This document shows, in pieces, positions 1-12,666 of a stretch of 64,000 nt of DNA; positions within the stretch are counted from its first letter, which is position 1; the number at the start of each line of letters is the position of its first letter. The notes under the pieces are model-generated. The model made no database searches. It had not been told where the DNA came from and worked only from the letters and a program-made list of their open reading frames with translations. The DNA is from Coriolopsis trogii (taxonomy: Eukaryota > Basidiomycota > Agaricomycetes > Polyporales > Polyporaceae), in NCBI GenBank assembly GCA_020543525.1, contig JAHYIO010000036.1, forward strand, positions 744,001-808,000. The letters are read 5' to 3'. Made by a program: the position numbers and the translations under genes.

Positions 1-775
1 CGGTGATGAACGGCTTGAGGTGCGAGTTCTCTAACGATGTGGTGGTGTGTAGCGTCGCTTCTGTGTAAATCACGGCTGCACCACACACTGCATATGTCAA
101 CGAGGTGTGAGCTTGTAGAGACCCTCCATTGTGAGGAGCACGTACTTACCTATCTCCGCGAGCCAAAGAATGCCGGGTATCAACGCAAACTTCCAACTCC
201 TGCCGTACACAACGTAACATCTGTACACCTGGAGAGTTTGCGCATGATCAGTTCCATCTCCTGAGCGACATTGACATGGGGGAGACAAACCAAGATACTA
301 TCCCCTATGGACGTTTGCAAAACGTAATCGACAGTACGCATGACATTGACCCAATTTGAGATGTCGGAAAACACTGCATTCGCTCCGCCAGGGCCGTTGT
401 AGTAAATGAACGCGTTCAGATTTCCCTGCATACCAAACCCTACCTCCATCGTGGCAATGACGAACATTGCGAGCGTGACGATGACCAGTATCCCGTTTAC
501 GTCCCGTCGACTCTTCAGGCGGCCGTCACGAGTCCAAAGCAGAACACGCAGACCATAGGCGACTGTGATAACGCCCATACCTATTTGGGGGAGACGACAT
601 TAGGCTGATAGGGGTAAAGCAAAACGAGCCGAGCTGGCGTACCATAGACTATGCTCTGCATGTACAAAGACACGATCTGGGATGTAAAACGATAAGTCAC
701 CGATACCACGCCGAGCACGCTGAACAGAGGCCTGACCTGGGCGATAGGCATGGGAAAGGATGTAGAGGCCTCCAT
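1..775 (-). CDS. Multi-pass membrane protein, family A copy 1 (C-terminus beyond window)
   Basis: Function unknown; a fungal integral membrane protein with several hydrophobic helices. The same exon plan as the genes at 2720 and 10531 is visible: a short first exon (MEASTSFPMPIAQ), a second exon (IVSLYMQSIVYG), then a long exon from about 598 down to about 294 with YGLRVLLWTRDGRLKS, a run of hydrophobic residues ending IATMEVGFGMQ, and DISNWVNVMRTVDYV. Further exons read VYRCYVVYGRSWKFALIP and ATLHTTTSLENSHLKPFIT. The start at 775 was preferred over an in-frame ATG at 790 because the paralogues begin at the matching place. The 3' exons lie left of base 1, so the gene is cut by the window, not broken. 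It is transcribed away from copy 2. Family membership is certain from the paralogue match; the biochemical role is not known to me. Confidence 0.8.
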
Positions 776-2719
776 GATGACCAACTCCACTTGCAGCGTT
801 CGTTTTCAGGTCGTGCGACGCGAGCAGCGAGGGGGAAGTTGCTTCGCTCGAGGCTCCTTGTAAGGCGCAACCTGGTCCGAGAGAGAGAGTTAGAGTTCAC
901 ATCTGTCGCTGGATGTGCGTGTTCGACACTCTGAACAGAGGTCTATGACGAGATCAGCTTGCAGGAGTGGCAATGTGGCGTCCCAAAGGCCCGCAAACCT
1001 TGTTAGACCAGCTGTATTGCTGTATGCACTCGCACAGCTGACCGAACGAGCCGACTAGTGTCGACGGGGATGAAAGGTCTTACGTCCCATGGATAGATAA
1101 TCGGAGAGGATCACTGCCCGACTCTCCATCTTCGCGAGGCTTTTTTGGGTGTTCTGCACCGCCAGACCACATGCAGACAGTTCATTCCTTTACTCCAGCG
1201 TCGCCGGGATTCAGCAATACTGAGAAGATGTGTCATGTGTCACAAGTACTAGAGAGGAATCGCTCTTTCACTGACCCGCACTACACATGTGGTACTTAGT
1301 GCGCCAATTGCAGAGTCGATGACTCAAATGACGCATGAACACGTACTTGAAATAATGGCACACGGTAAAGGCACTCAGAGAGGCTGCGATCTGGCTAATT
1401 GAAGAGCGTAGGCAGGCAATTGCAGTCGCCACGATCCATCGACTCGGATGCCTGTCATGATATAGGCACGTATGCCATCGCAAAACAGTTCATCCCGGCC
1501 GTCGCATCAACTGTCATATATATCATCAGCTCTCAACAGAGCAAAAACTGGGGGAGACGAAAATCGTACCGTGTCGCATAAGGTCGTCGAAGTCTTCGAA
1601 GAGGGACTCAGAGAACTTGATCAAACGACCAGCGTTGCTGTCGGATCCAGCCACGTCATGCTCATCTTATCTTATCTTATCTCTCGAGCGTCGGCTTGCT
1701 GAGCTTCGGGCGCCTGTGAGGGACCTGTCTACTCCGAGTCCATGTCGAGATATCCATAGTCTTCAAGACTTTCCTCATTTTCATCTCGATTCTCAAGAGG
1801 GCGTAACTTGCGTGTGGATTGATTTGGAAGAGTGATACTGGTGTTCTGAACTCCCTGTCAGCTTCCTTGGGCAGTGTACTAATTGGTGTATTGCCTTTGG
1901 AGTCCGTCACCAGATCGTCGAGAGTCGAGATCGTCAGGAACGTACGCAGTACTTCATGATTCTGTGTCTGAAATTCACTCTTACACTAATGTGATAGAAT
2001 CTCCATTATTTTTATAGAGAAGCATGCTACGACGTTCTTGAAAAGCCCAGTTGCGGAGCTTCCGCCCTGCATCTGTCGTGTGCATTGGCAGTCTCATCCA
2101 AGAATATTGATGAGACGGTCGTTGGCTATAGTAGGTGACCTGAGGTAAGCCGGTATGCCGTACATCCTGCAGCAAGGCGGATCTGGATCAGCGAGGTGCA
2201 AGTGCGCCAATAATGCATGAATGGCTCTCCAACACAAGCTTGAAGATGCTCTGTGAACGGCAACTCGGCAGCGGTCCACGAGCCTCCAAACGTCTTCGCC
2301 GATAGAGTGCCACCGCTGACATGTCTCTTGTTCTCGAGTTCGATGCATGAACCACATTCTGCCAGCAACCGCAATGTTCCAAGCCTGTTGTCAAACATCC
2401 CCGGCAGGGACTACTACCCATTTGGTGACAGGTCTGTCTTCTGCACCTGCTGATTGGTGGCGAAGGAAGTTGATAAGCAGTCGTGCAGGTCAGGTGAGTC
2501 GGTCTCAGACGGCCATCGACGAAAGTAGGTTTGTTGTGTCGCACGCCGACGCCGTGCGCTTCCTGCCGCAATTTCACGAATAGAGAGCCTCGCTCTTCGT
2601 CGGCGTCCGGTGCCGATGAATGACAGGCAGAACGTATATGACCTCTTCATGAAGCTGACATCTACGGGGAGGGTGCTCTTGTCATTTAGCAATTCCCAAG
2701 GCTTTCACTCTCCTCTGCA
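776..2719. other. Intergenic, between divergent family A genes
   Basis: About 1.9 kb that serves as the upstream region of both copy 1 (minus) and copy 2 (plus). Overlapping minus-strand open frames at 2094-2692 have no family signature or consistent splice sites and look random. A short TCTTA repeat run sits near 1665-1683. I see no gene. Confidence 0.5.
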
Positions 2720-4154
2720 ATGACTTCCGGCGCGTTCCCCATTGACGAGGCCCAGGTGCGCCCGTCGTCAAAATGACCAGCTTTGACAAATAGCCTGGCT
2801 GACTGACCTCTATCTATCTGCAGCTCGTGGCGCTCTACTTACAGTGCATATTCTACGGTACACTGTCAAGGGCCCTTCTATCTGTTCGACTCGAGCTGAG
2901 CAGTTTTGATTTGGTCACAGGATTCACTCTGATCACGGTCGGGTATGGCATGCGAGTCCTGCTCTGGACCCACGACGGACACCTCAAAAAGTGGAACGAA
3001 GTCAACTTGGTCATGGTGCTCGTCACCGTCCTCATGTTCACGATAGCGACGATGGAGATGGGGTTCGGGCTGCAGCACAACCTCGATGCGTTCATCTACT
3101 ACCATGGCCCAGGGGGTCCCGCCGCCTCGCTTTCTGAGATCTCCGACTGGGTCAACATAATCCATACGGCTGACTACGTCATGCAGACCTCGATCGGAGA
3201 CGCGATCATGGTGCGTGCTGCTCGTCCTGATACCTGCTTATGGCCAACACTGACCAGTTGAAACCCTCGAAGGTATACCGTTGTTACGTGGTCTGCGATC
3301 GAAACTGGAAGGTCGCGCTGCTGCCGGGCTTGCTCTGGCTTGCGGAGACAGGTGAGCGCGACCCAAGGGCCTCAAAAATATGGGACTAACACGTCTCAAC
3401 TCTAGCGTTCGGTTGGGCGGTGGTGGGCATTGAGTCGACGCTGCACACCAAGACCCTCCTGGATGATCCACGCCTGGTTCCATTCGTGACGGGAGTCCTT
3501 GCTGCCACGATGGTATTGACCACCATGACAACCGGTAGATACTTCTCCTTCAGCAGCTATGAGTCCATGAGCTGATTGACTTCAAGGCATGATTGTGTAT
3601 AGGATTGCGAAGATCAACAGCCGTGTAGTGTCGTCGAACATGACGCGTGTCAGTGGCGGGAGCAGGAAGCTCACTCGAGTAGTGCGCATCCTTATCGAGT
3701 CCGGTACCATGTACACGCTCTCGGTCGTGATCTTCTTCATCACGTACTTGGCAGGCCACAACTCACAGTACGGCGTTGCGGATTGCGTGAGTGTTCTCTA
3801 TACCTGCATAACGGGCTGTTGATAACTTACCCCGACACCAGGTCGTGCAGCTCATCGTACGTGTTTGATCGCTCTCGAAGTCGCAATATGAGGGTCTGTT
3901 ACTGATTCGTCTCGTGGCAGCCCATATCCTTCACCCTCATTCTCATTCGTGTGGACCGCGGCATCGCCGTTCAGTCGCAATCGACAAGTCACTGGCGGTC
4001 GACGGATCGTGTCGCCCTGAGCAACCTCCCCTCTCCTATCTTCGTCTCCCAGACTACGGAAGTGTCCAACGACCAGGACCCGAAGTACTTGACCACCACT
4101 AACGATACCATGTCTGACTCGGACGGGTGGAAGAGCCGGGAGCCTATTGCTTAA
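2720..4154 (+). CDS. Multi-pass membrane protein, family A copy 2
   Basis: Paralogue of the genes at 1-775 and 10531-11968; function unknown. Exon 1 gives MTSGAFPIDEAQ, exon 2 starts LVALYLQCIFYG, and the long exon carries YGMRVLLWTHDGHLKK, a hydrophobic helix ending IATMEMGFGLQHNL, and EISDWVNIIHTADYVMQ. Later exons read VYRCYVVCDRNWKVALLPGL, then an exon with STLHTKTLLDDPRLVPFVTG, then RIAKINSRVVSSNMTRVSGG followed by a helix (YTLSVVIFFITYLAG). A 15-base exon at 3842-3856 codes VVQLI. The soluble tail after the last helix starts at PISFTLILIRVDRGIAVQS and ends KSREPIA. All splice sites are GT-AG and the frame is open throughout, so the gene looks intact. Expected in a cellular membrane with a cytosolic or lumenal C-tail of about 60 residues. 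Confidence 0.8.
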
Positions 4155-4480
4155 ACATAGAGCATAGTATCAAAACGGAAGCATGGTGTACTAGTCGCTC
4201 TACGTACTACAAAGTTGGATACGAGTATGTATAATAAGCCTGGGCCGTGAACCGCTGATACGATACTACCAGAGCCTGACAGTCAGGACGCGACGTGATC
4301 GATTAAGTGGGATTACGACAATAACAACAACGAATGCAATTCAACAAGAACGTCCCGGAGTGCAGTGCAACAAGAGCAGACTCCGATCTTAAGGTAGACG
4401 TGTACCAAGTCGCGACGGCTACATGCTAAGCGGTCACGAACCCTCGCAGCACGCATTTAATGCGTGCTCTCAGGCTGCTT
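4155..4480. other. Short intergenic between converging genes
   Basis: About 325 bases between the 3' ends of the family A copy 2 gene (plus) and the DUF6534 gene (minus). It is AT-richer than the coding DNA, as expected of two facing 3' untranslated regions. Nothing else seen. Confidence 0.5.
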
Positions 4481-6603
4481 TTATACCGCGCGCTTCGCAT
4501 TCCCTCGTTCGACGTCCTCGTGTCGGCCGATGTGGTCCGATTTTCTGGGAGGGAACTCGACGAGGTCCGTGTCCGCACTGAACGAGTTCGCAGTTGGAAG
4601 CTGAGTCCGTGTCAGCATGGGCACGAGGGAGTCAGAAAGCAAGTAAGGGCGAGAGCGGATGCACACGAATCCAACAACCTGACACACCTGTCCGACTCGC
4701 CACTGGACGGAGCGACCGCCGTTGTCGCTTTGTGTGCCGTAGATGTTGGACATGGCGGCGTCTTTTTGCTTGATGGAGTGGCGCGAGTTGAGGCTGCGGT
4801 GTACCGGGTGAGTGACTCTGTCTTTTGGGCGCTCGAGAAATGGGCAGGCTTACGCAGCTAGCAGGGACGTTGCGTAGACTGGCAGTGGTGATGAGTTGGA
4901 GGGTCAGGTGGACCAGGGAGACAGACTGGGACGTACGCTTGGATGCGATGATATCAAAAGTGATGTATATCAGGTTGTTGAACGCAATGGACTAGGGGTC
5001 GCGCAGGTAAGCATGATATCATGAGTAGAGACTGTGAACGCACAAAAATGAACGTGAGGATATTGAACACCCTAGTTGCAATAGCGCGTGAGTCAGAGAG
5101 TGATGGATGGAGGAACGGCAGGCCGTACGTGGTAAGCAAACCTAGAACGCAAACACCGATTCAGTACTCCACCGAACGCTGAGTGTTTGTAAACTCACCA
5201 GTTGTGACGGTGTAGAGAACGAGGATCTCAATAATACTATCAGTTCTGTCAGAGGGGATGCACATTAGCTCTAGCTCAGATACATGCGACTTGATAGAGA
5301 TGAACCTCTTGAATCCAGTCCGACTCCTCCGGAGAGAAATGATCAAAGCCGTGGTGATGATGATGTCTGCGACGGACGCGACACCAAATCCAGCTCCGAT
5401 GAGCCACTGCAAGCATACGTTGAGTCATACATATCTACGAGCAAGCTATATGTACTTACAACGACGTGTTGGAACTTGACGAAGGTTTTCTGCACGAAAC
5501 TGGAGAGACATTCAGCACGTATCGTGAGGGCAACGGAGATGCAGTCGTACGTTTCCGCCGTCGCAGCTAAAGATCCGAGTATGTGAGCAGTGCGTTCTCA
5601 TAACAGCCATTCAGAGACGTACCGGCGAGGAAAGCTGAGGAGACAGGTACGAGAGCATACGATATCGATATCAGCTTGTCTGCTACCTCAAGATGGTGCG
5701 GTGATGCATACCGAGCTCGGCAACGAGAAGGAAGACCTAAGGTTATGTACGTCAGCCACTTGATCATGACGGAAGTCGGTGTACATACCACGAAGATCAC
5801 GAGCGGCTTGTAGGTCTTTCCGACTGTCCGTGGCGTTCCTTCATGATCAGCCGACAGTGTTACCAAAGAGAGCGTTACTCACACTTGTATACCCTTCTCA
5901 CGAAGAATCTAGACCATGAAAACTTCAGCGGCTGAATGCGATCATAGGGTCACGGAGACTCAACAGTTGCGAAGTTATGATAACCATGCCCTGTTCCGGT
6001 GTCCACATCAGTAACCAAGTGATGCCAAGGGACTCGATTCTCGCTCACCGCTGATACTGGGATGAGCTGTCGTACGTGTCAGAGGTTTGATGGCCGCTGA
6101 AGGTGTATGGGGCATCGTACTCACATCAATGGACCACACGCCCTTGCCGAGAGCGTCAGGATTGGCGTAGTTGGTCACCAGATACCAGTATCTGGTACGT
6201 GCACCTAATCAGTGATCGGCCTCACCATCAAGCAAGTCGTACCGCACCCGACGTGTATGCATTGAACGGTATGCATAGTTTCGAAGACCCTAGAGGTTTT
6301 CAGTTTTCGCCTATGGGAATACAGAGTTTACGCACAATACGGCGAAAACCTACGTCTGAGTCAGGACGGACACCGGTTGCCAGAGGATGTCGTTGGGATA
6401 CTCACAAGCAACTTCAGGAAATAGCTGTCATTGGACGACAGCTGGGTGTAGCGGTAAGCTTGATGCACCGTAAGCCCGTACAACCTAACGTATAGCGTCA
6501 AGTCAACCCTTCAGCCATCGACATAGAGAGACTAGCTCACATGGTCCCGAAGTAAGTGCCCACCAAGAGCGCTCCGAATGTGTCGTTCAGCTCGTTCGAC
6601 ATG
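4481..6603 (-). CDS. DUF6534-type membrane protein, copy 1
   Basis: Integral membrane protein of the Agaricomycete family that carries the DUF6534 domain; role unknown. The start at 6603 gives MSNELNDTFGALLVGTYFGT, the usual family N-terminus. Next come LYGLTVHQAYRYTQLSSNDS, a 14-base exon at 6336-6349, the exon VFETMHTVQCIH, YWYLVTNYANPDALGKGVW, GMVIITSQLL, FFVRRVYK, VFLLVAELG, and the conserved core WLIGAGFGVASVADIIITTA followed by LRRSRTGFKR and TDSIIEILVLYTVTTG. The tail ends TDLVEFPPRKSDHIGR, close to the tail of the copy at 25199 (TDLVEFPPTKSDHV). At least a dozen tiny exons are needed, all with GT-AG borders that I could follow; I found no stop in frame. Copies 2-4 of this family lie at 25199, 34426 and 50899. 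Confidence 0.72.
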
Positions 6604-9600
6604 GCTGTAGGAGAAGGATTATGGTCAGGAAGCGATCTCTCCCCACGCCCTAAGGCGGGCGTTCAAAAACGACAGCGAGTATATGTAGGTGGCGGTAGTA
6701 CACGTGGATGCATTCAGGTGTGGCTCACCTAACCGTAGTCGCTGCGATGTAAGGTAACGTCAACGAAGATGAGAAGCCGGTGGATGAATGGAGAGAAGAA
6801 ACCTGCGAACTTTGCTATTTGTTATCGAGTCAAGGCTGTATACGATCGAGCGCACAGCGAGTGACGCTCAGCAGAGCCTACCTGAACGGTACTCCTCTGG
6901 CTGTCTCTATTGGTGGGTGCTTTGAGCCAGCGCGTAGGTCAGTCCTTGGACGACGGAGAATATTTTGAAGGGCAGGGATGGTTTTGCCCTCGCTAAGTCA
7001 CGGCAGCCCTCCGCCTGGTTTTCTCCCGGTGTGACTAAGGCCGAGAATGAATTTCGGCCGGCCTAGTCTAAACGGCGCTTCCTCGGAACCCCAGACGGAA
7101 CGGGGTACCACTATATCCCGCCCACGGCTGAGGGTATAGTCGTATGCGGCGCGCAGATGGCGTCACTTTTGCGCTCAAAGTGATACGTTCGGGGTGTTGA
7201 CTGGATATGAACGAATATAACATTCCGTAAGAGCCACCTTCGCGGTCTTCCCCGCGGCGCTGACTAGTGACCGCGCTCGTCATCACGCCTCATCGCTGGC
7301 CCGATGGATCCTCAGGCAGAACATCGCATATATGCATACCCTGGGTCGTCTTGACTACTCCGTGACAGGATGTTAACAATGTTGCCAGCCAGTTTCGGCC
7401 CGTCGGGATGCTATATTGGGGTGGGAGACCTAAGTAGTAATACCTTACGTGACCGCTGTGCCGCTTGCACGATAATCGCGGAATCCAAAGGTAGTCCATG
7501 CGACTGGTCATGGGCGAGTCCCTACGACTGTCATTGGGGGGAGTCTGGTTCGTGTTGCCACCACAATCGCGGGGCTCCTTCCAGGATTGGCCTTGTTTGA
7601 ATTTTATTCTGCACTGAGACCAAGACATTGCCAAGGACAGCGTCGTAACAGAGCGGCAGAGAGCGGCTCCCAGGAGGACTACGGAGGAAAAGGTTGAACG
7701 AATCCGCCAGCGAAATTCATGAGCCGTCGAAATAGGCAGCTCAGACGCGCATGACGACGGTCCACGTGCAAAGTACTCTGCGGCCCGGTGCTGCCACGCG
7801 TACGGCCCACTACTTACCGCTCGCTCCCGCCGACGATGCCAAGTTCCCCGCGTCCGGCGTAGCAATGTTTGAGTCTATAAAACTAGTTCACGCACTCAGT
7901 AGAGGCATTAGCCCCGCATGGTATCTAATCATCTGTTCGAAACGCCGCCCTTACCTGCAGTTTTTCAGTCTAGCCCACAGATCGGATAGAATTCCCAGTA
8001 ACAATAAGCATATTGACCAAACGCATCCCGGCCGTCGTGGGCTAGTTCGTTGACATGCGACGGCTTTGCGGCAAATTTCCGAGCGGCGACATCGCGTATA
8101 CTATTACTTACCGGTACATGAGGCTAACAGACAAGCGGCGCGGATGTTAATGCAGATCACATACCTGAAGACCGGCACAGAGGGATGTACCCCAGCAATA
8201 GTACAAAGCAGGAAAATGTGGTGCACTTTGGCCTTGCAATCCATGCATCTCCGAAGGGTCCGAGTACCTCACCAAGAAGGACGACGATAGGCGGGCCGAA
8301 GACGTTCAGGTTGAACGTCAATGATGCAGACGTCGAGAGTCGATCGACCAAAATCGCTACACGCTCGGACAACCATCTGGCGAGCGCCGCGAGTACATGC
8401 GGATTTCGCCGCGGATAAGATCAAGGAGAAGAAATACCCATATTACTCAAGAGCGACCATCAGGGGAGTTCGTGGTCAGCCTGAGCGCGAGTCGCGATCT
8501 TGAAGACAACGGAAAAGCTGTAGTTCTTGTTAGCATTGACGAGCCTTGGATCTGTCTTAGACCATGACAGGCTATGAGGTCGCTGGACACACACTCTGAT
8601 ACTTCCCACCCTATCCTCCCAATGCGTGTCAGTCAGTGCGGTCGAGGACGTCTGACGTGCCGCTGAGGCTGGAAATGCAGGCTGATCAGCACAGAACCAA
8701 TTGATCGAACTACCATACCGCATCGACAAACCAGAAGCCGCGCGCCGGTAGAGTGAACAGCCGTTAACTCGGTCGAATGGATTGACAATGTGGCCAACAT
8801 AGTTGCAACGCGTGTGAGCACGGGCACTGAACAGATTGCAATCGCGAGCCATTGCAAATTCGCCCAGCTCAGAACCTGGGCATATTTGTCGTAAGAACGC
8901 CCTCATAAAGTGCTAGTGCCGTTTCACTACAGGTATCGCCGAGCGAGGCCTCACTGGAGACGCAACTTGGATAGGCATGGCACGCACTGTGTATGATAGT
9001 CTTCAGCGCAACTTCCAGGATTGACCACTATAGATGTGCGACATCCAGCATTGCCTGCATGGGTTCGATCTTCAGAACTGGTGTGACCCGACGGCCATGA
9101 TGATGATCAGTACAAACCGCACCGTGATTACCACATTGTATGACGTGCCTCTTAGAGCAAGGCTTAACGTAGGGGAAAGCGGCAGATTCAGAAGTACAGG
9201 ATGGTCTACCAGTCTGTACCAGTCTGTACAAGGTGCGAGGGAGGAAGACAAAGGTTAACGCTGACCTGCTGGTCGCAGTAAGCGCCACGGTAGGTTGTCA
9301 TTATTGGTCCGTGAGAGTCTCGGGTGACTGACTAATCATACTGAAGCTGTGTCTCCCACTCCGCGCCTCCTCCGCGCCATCTTTTCCCCTGAGCTCACCC
9401 AGCCACTCTCACGTCCAAAAGACTGAATGCTCACGCTATGTCGCCGCGTGACAGTTCTTCCAGACATGCTTCTCAACTTCAGTCATACTTCCTGCCTCGC
9501 CGCCGCCAATCGCGCAGATGAGCTTGACAGCGCGATTCACGGCGCAAATTCTCGAACACACTGTCAGTCCTTATATCTGATTTTGTGGCCAGAATGCTGC

Positions 9601-10530
9601 CGATAGCTGAATCCAACCACGGCATCAGTAGTCTCAGAATGAGACTGCAGCCCTCTAACTACTCATGAGAATAGTGAAGAGGTGGAGCCGCCTCGCTAAC
9701 CATAAGCGATGTCGATAATCTGTCCAACCCTGTCCAACCACTATCTGCATAACCACAACTGCGCCAGGTGGTTGTCGCGAGCCACTCATTTGCTGCAGCA
9801 ACACGATCTGGCATAAGTGGCCCATTGTCCAATCGTCCAATGCATTCTACTTGACCCGACTAGCATTGGCAGCGAACGATTGCGGGTGGCCGAGGCTGTG
9901 ACTACGCACTCCTATGAGGTTGCCCACTGACCAGTCAGTGAACTGCGACTTGCCTTGATCTTCCCGCACCCCAAACTTTAACCCACTTCTCGTAGGTATC
10001 CCACGATGTTGCTACGACGAATACTCGGAGGGCGTCAGATCAGCGAAGTTTGACGAACCACATCCCATAAACCCGAGAGCGCCATAAGGAGGGAATCCTT
10101 CTCTCGGGATTCGCTGTGTTGCCGCGTACGTCTTTAGCAATGCAATTCACACATTGGGACGGCAGGGATCATGCCCGGTCGTCTATTTTGGGTTATCTCG
10201 AGGTACGAACCAGCTTTCATCAGGTTCGAAGACCTCATCTCGATGCAGAAGACGCCTCCCATCGACGTGCACTCAGGCCTTTGTACACAAGGTAACGTCT
10301 AGGTCATCTGGAGGAGGCCATCTCCGTGTTGATTGACCCCGATTCTCGTCTTCCTCTATGATACGAACAGTGAGCCTGTCTCTCTCTTCATCACACCTGC
10401 TGTCTCACCTGAAGCTCAAACCTAATCGCGACGCAGTACAAAAGGCAATACCGCCCAAAGCACAACTCATCGGCCATAGAGACCACCGCTCAACGTTTAA
10501 CACCCACTTTCAGAGCCTCGCCGTCTCGCG
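6604..10530. other. 3.9 kb without a convincing gene
   Basis: Upstream of the DUF6534 gene. The longest frames (minus 7290-7865, 191 codons; plus 7751-8053) are basic, Ser/Arg-rich, without domain motifs, and probably chance. The part 8150-9320 is described separately as a possible eroded membrane-protein gene. A short direct repeat (CCAGTCTGTA twice) lies near 9210-9230. The last 200 bases are the upstream region of the family A gene at 10531. Confidence 0.4.
8150..9320 (-). pseudogene. Possible eroded multi-pass membrane protein gene
   Basis: On the minus strand there are scattered hydrophobic, exon-like stretches. A possible first exon near 9300 reads MTTYRGAYCDQQ before a GT. Near 9150 a frame reads NVVITVRFVLIIIMAVGSH, near 8870 YAQVLSWANLQWLAIAICSV, and near 8290 FNVFGPPIVVLLGEVLG. 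The order and spacing loosely recall the family A genes (hydrophobic exon, then an exon with SW and N before a second helix). I could not join them into one frame without stops. It may be a decayed family A copy or chance hydrophobic sequence. Confidence 0.2.
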
Positions 10531-11968
10531 ATGTCTTCCACCGCGTTCCCCATCGACACCGCCCAGGTACTATGCCACTCCATCTCTCTCTGCACCCTGC
10601 TCATCGTCGTCATGTGAAACCTAGATCGTTGCGTTGTTCATGCAATCCATCCTGTACGGTAGGTTGACCGAATTGTATGTCTCTGAAGCTGTTCATTGAG
10701 CTGGATACTCCACAGGGATCGTTCTAGTCACGGTCACTTACGGCCTGCGAGTCCTTCTGTGGTCTCGTGATGGTCGCCTGAAGAGCAAGCAGTCTGTGAA
10801 CTGGATTATGGTCGTCGTCACGGTCGCCATGTTCACCATCGCCACACTAGAAATGGGCTTCGGTCTACAACACGTTCTCGAGGCGTTCATCTACTTCAAA
10901 GGGTCTGGTGGAGCCAAGGAAGAGTTCGCGGACATATCGAACTGGGTGAACGTCATGCGTACAGCGGACTACGTTGCGCAGACATTCATAGGCGACGGGA
11001 TCATGGTATACATCAGCAGTCATGGTAGCGAGTAGAAGCTGACTGAACTGCCCCTCGTACAGCTCTACAGGTGCTATGTCGTATGTGACAGGAGTTGGAA
11101 GATTGTGGTTCTACCTGCCCTGCTATGGCTCGCCGAGACAGGTAGGTCGGCTCCAGTTTCTGTCTTCAATCAATAGGGTAGTTGACCGCGGGTCGTCCGC
11201 GAACAGCCTGCGGCTGGGTAGTAGTGTACATTGAGGCTACCCTGCACACAGACGCCTTCCTGAACCAGTCTCGCCTGGTGCCTTTCATTACAAGCGTCCT
11301 CTCCCTCACGTTGGCGATGACGACCATCTCGACTGGTACGTATAACGCCGCTCATCATAGCTATGACCTTCCCTCACCTTGATTCGTTATCTAGGTTTGA
11401 TCGTGTATCACATCATGCGAATCAACGGCCAGGTGGCTTCCCAGAACATGACCGTGGTGGGCGGAGGAAGCAGGAAGCTCACGCGCGTTATCCGCATTCT
11501 GGTCGAATCCGGGCTCATCTACACTGCCTCCGTCATCGTCTTTTTCGGCACCTTCCTTGCTTCCAACAACGCCCAGTACGGCGTATCTGACTGCGTACGT
11601 GCGGTCTCTGCCAGCCATCTCTGTCCCTTAGCTGACTTCGCCGTCCTGACCTTCAGGTTGTCCAGCTCATCGTGAGCAGCCTTTCCCTCCCGCTTCTCCC
11701 GGTTGTATAGCTACTCACCGTCTCTTCCCAACAGCCCATTTCCTTCACGCTCATTCTCATTCGCGTCGACCAGGGAGTCGCCGTGCAGAGCTCGACAGTC
11801 CAGTGGAACTCGACCATTCAAGCACCTATCACACTCAAGAATATGCCTTCGACCATCAACAACTCTCGTGCGGGACACTCAAACCTGTCGGTCTCCCATA
11901 GCGGGGCCACGTATACTGCGGACGACATGGCCTCGGACGGCTGGAAGGGCGGGGACCCTATCGTGTGA
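10531..11968 (+). CDS. Multi-pass membrane protein, family A copy 3
   Basis: Third intact-looking member of family A; function unknown. Exons in order: MSSTAFPIDTAQ; IVALFMQSILYG; a long exon starting IVLVTVTYGLRVLLWSRDGR with a helix ending IATLEMGFGLQHVLEAFIY and then DISNWVNVMRTADYVAQ; LYRCYVVCDRSWKIVVLPAL; ATLHTDAFLNQSRLVPFITS; IVYHIMRINGQVASQNMTVV with a helix YTASVIVFFGTFLAS; a 15-base exon at 11657-11671 coding VVQLI; and a C-tail from PISFTLILIRVDQGVAVQSS to GWKGGDPIV. The exon borders match copy 2 one for one, which supports common descent by gene duplication. Start chosen at 10531 because the first exon aligns with both paralogues. About seven hydrophobic segments are visible, so a plasma-membrane or endomembrane location is expected. 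Confidence 0.82.
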
Positions 11969-12165
11969 GCTGAGGCTTCGCTGATTGGTGAGCGTCCGCA
12001 GGGATCGGCATGTCGTCTACGCTCTGCGCTTCTCCCGAACCGGATGTTCCTGTGTGAACTCCATATTGCGCCCGATTCCTTCCTGTTCCTGAGTAACTTA
12101 TCTGGAGTTCTCTGTTCCCCTAGGCGTGTAGTATTGCGGCGTGTCCGAATATAAATGAATTGCGA

Positions 12166-12666
12166 TCACATTGAGCAGACATCACACATGTCGCACAGAT
12201 GGGGGTAGCGGTACTTTGTACAGCATGCTAGAGCTTCGACGTGCCTTGACTCCTGGTCGCACACGTCCGAGGCACCAGGTGGGAGACCGCTCTGGAGAGA
12301 AGGATGATCTAGAGAGAATTTATCATGTATCAGCTCGACTTCACACTTCGACATGCAACTCCCTGGGAGTCTGCCGCTGGCACTCGTGATGAGATCCAGA
12401 GACATCAGCACGGGGATTGCGGTGGACAACGTGAAGCAGTTGAAGAAGCAGGTCACGATGATAAGGGTCGTATATATGAACGGGGACCCCTCTCCGAGGG
12501 ATGGCATGCTTGAATGAGTACCTGGCTGCCCACTTGTTGACAGAGAAGCTGGCAGTGCGTGGCCCGTGCTATGCGTATGCATGATGATGGAGATAGTACG
12601 TGTGACCAAATTGGACAAGACGCTGTTCAAAATGCCAGACACGACGCACGCAAGCGAGGCGCTCAC
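12166..12666 (-). CDS. Hypothetical protein exon with two hydrophobic segments
   Basis: An open minus-strand frame of 166 codons, not recognised. It contains two hydrophobic stretches, one near its start (SASLACVVSGILNSVLSNLV) and one in the middle (FIYTTLIIVTCFFNCFTLST), then a hydrophilic Cys-rich tail ending DMCDVCSM. It would converge with the family A gene that ends at 11968. It might be the last exon of a membrane protein whose upstream exons lie at 12700-13300, where frames such as one near 12663-12908 exist, but I could not link them by splice sites. It could also be chance. Confidence 0.25.
   Translation of the reverse strand: MSASLACVVSGILNSVLSNLVTRTISIIMHTHSTGHALPASLSTSGQPGTHSSMPSLGEGSPFIYTTLIIVTCFFNCFTLSTAIPVLMSLDLITSASGRLPGSCMSKCEVELIHDKFSLDHPSLQSGLPPGASDVCDQESRHVEALACCTKYRYPHLCDMCDVCSM

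Noticed and set aside
7290..7865. 191-codon minus-strand frame
   Set aside because: Basic, motif-free, with no usable splice neighbours; probably chance.
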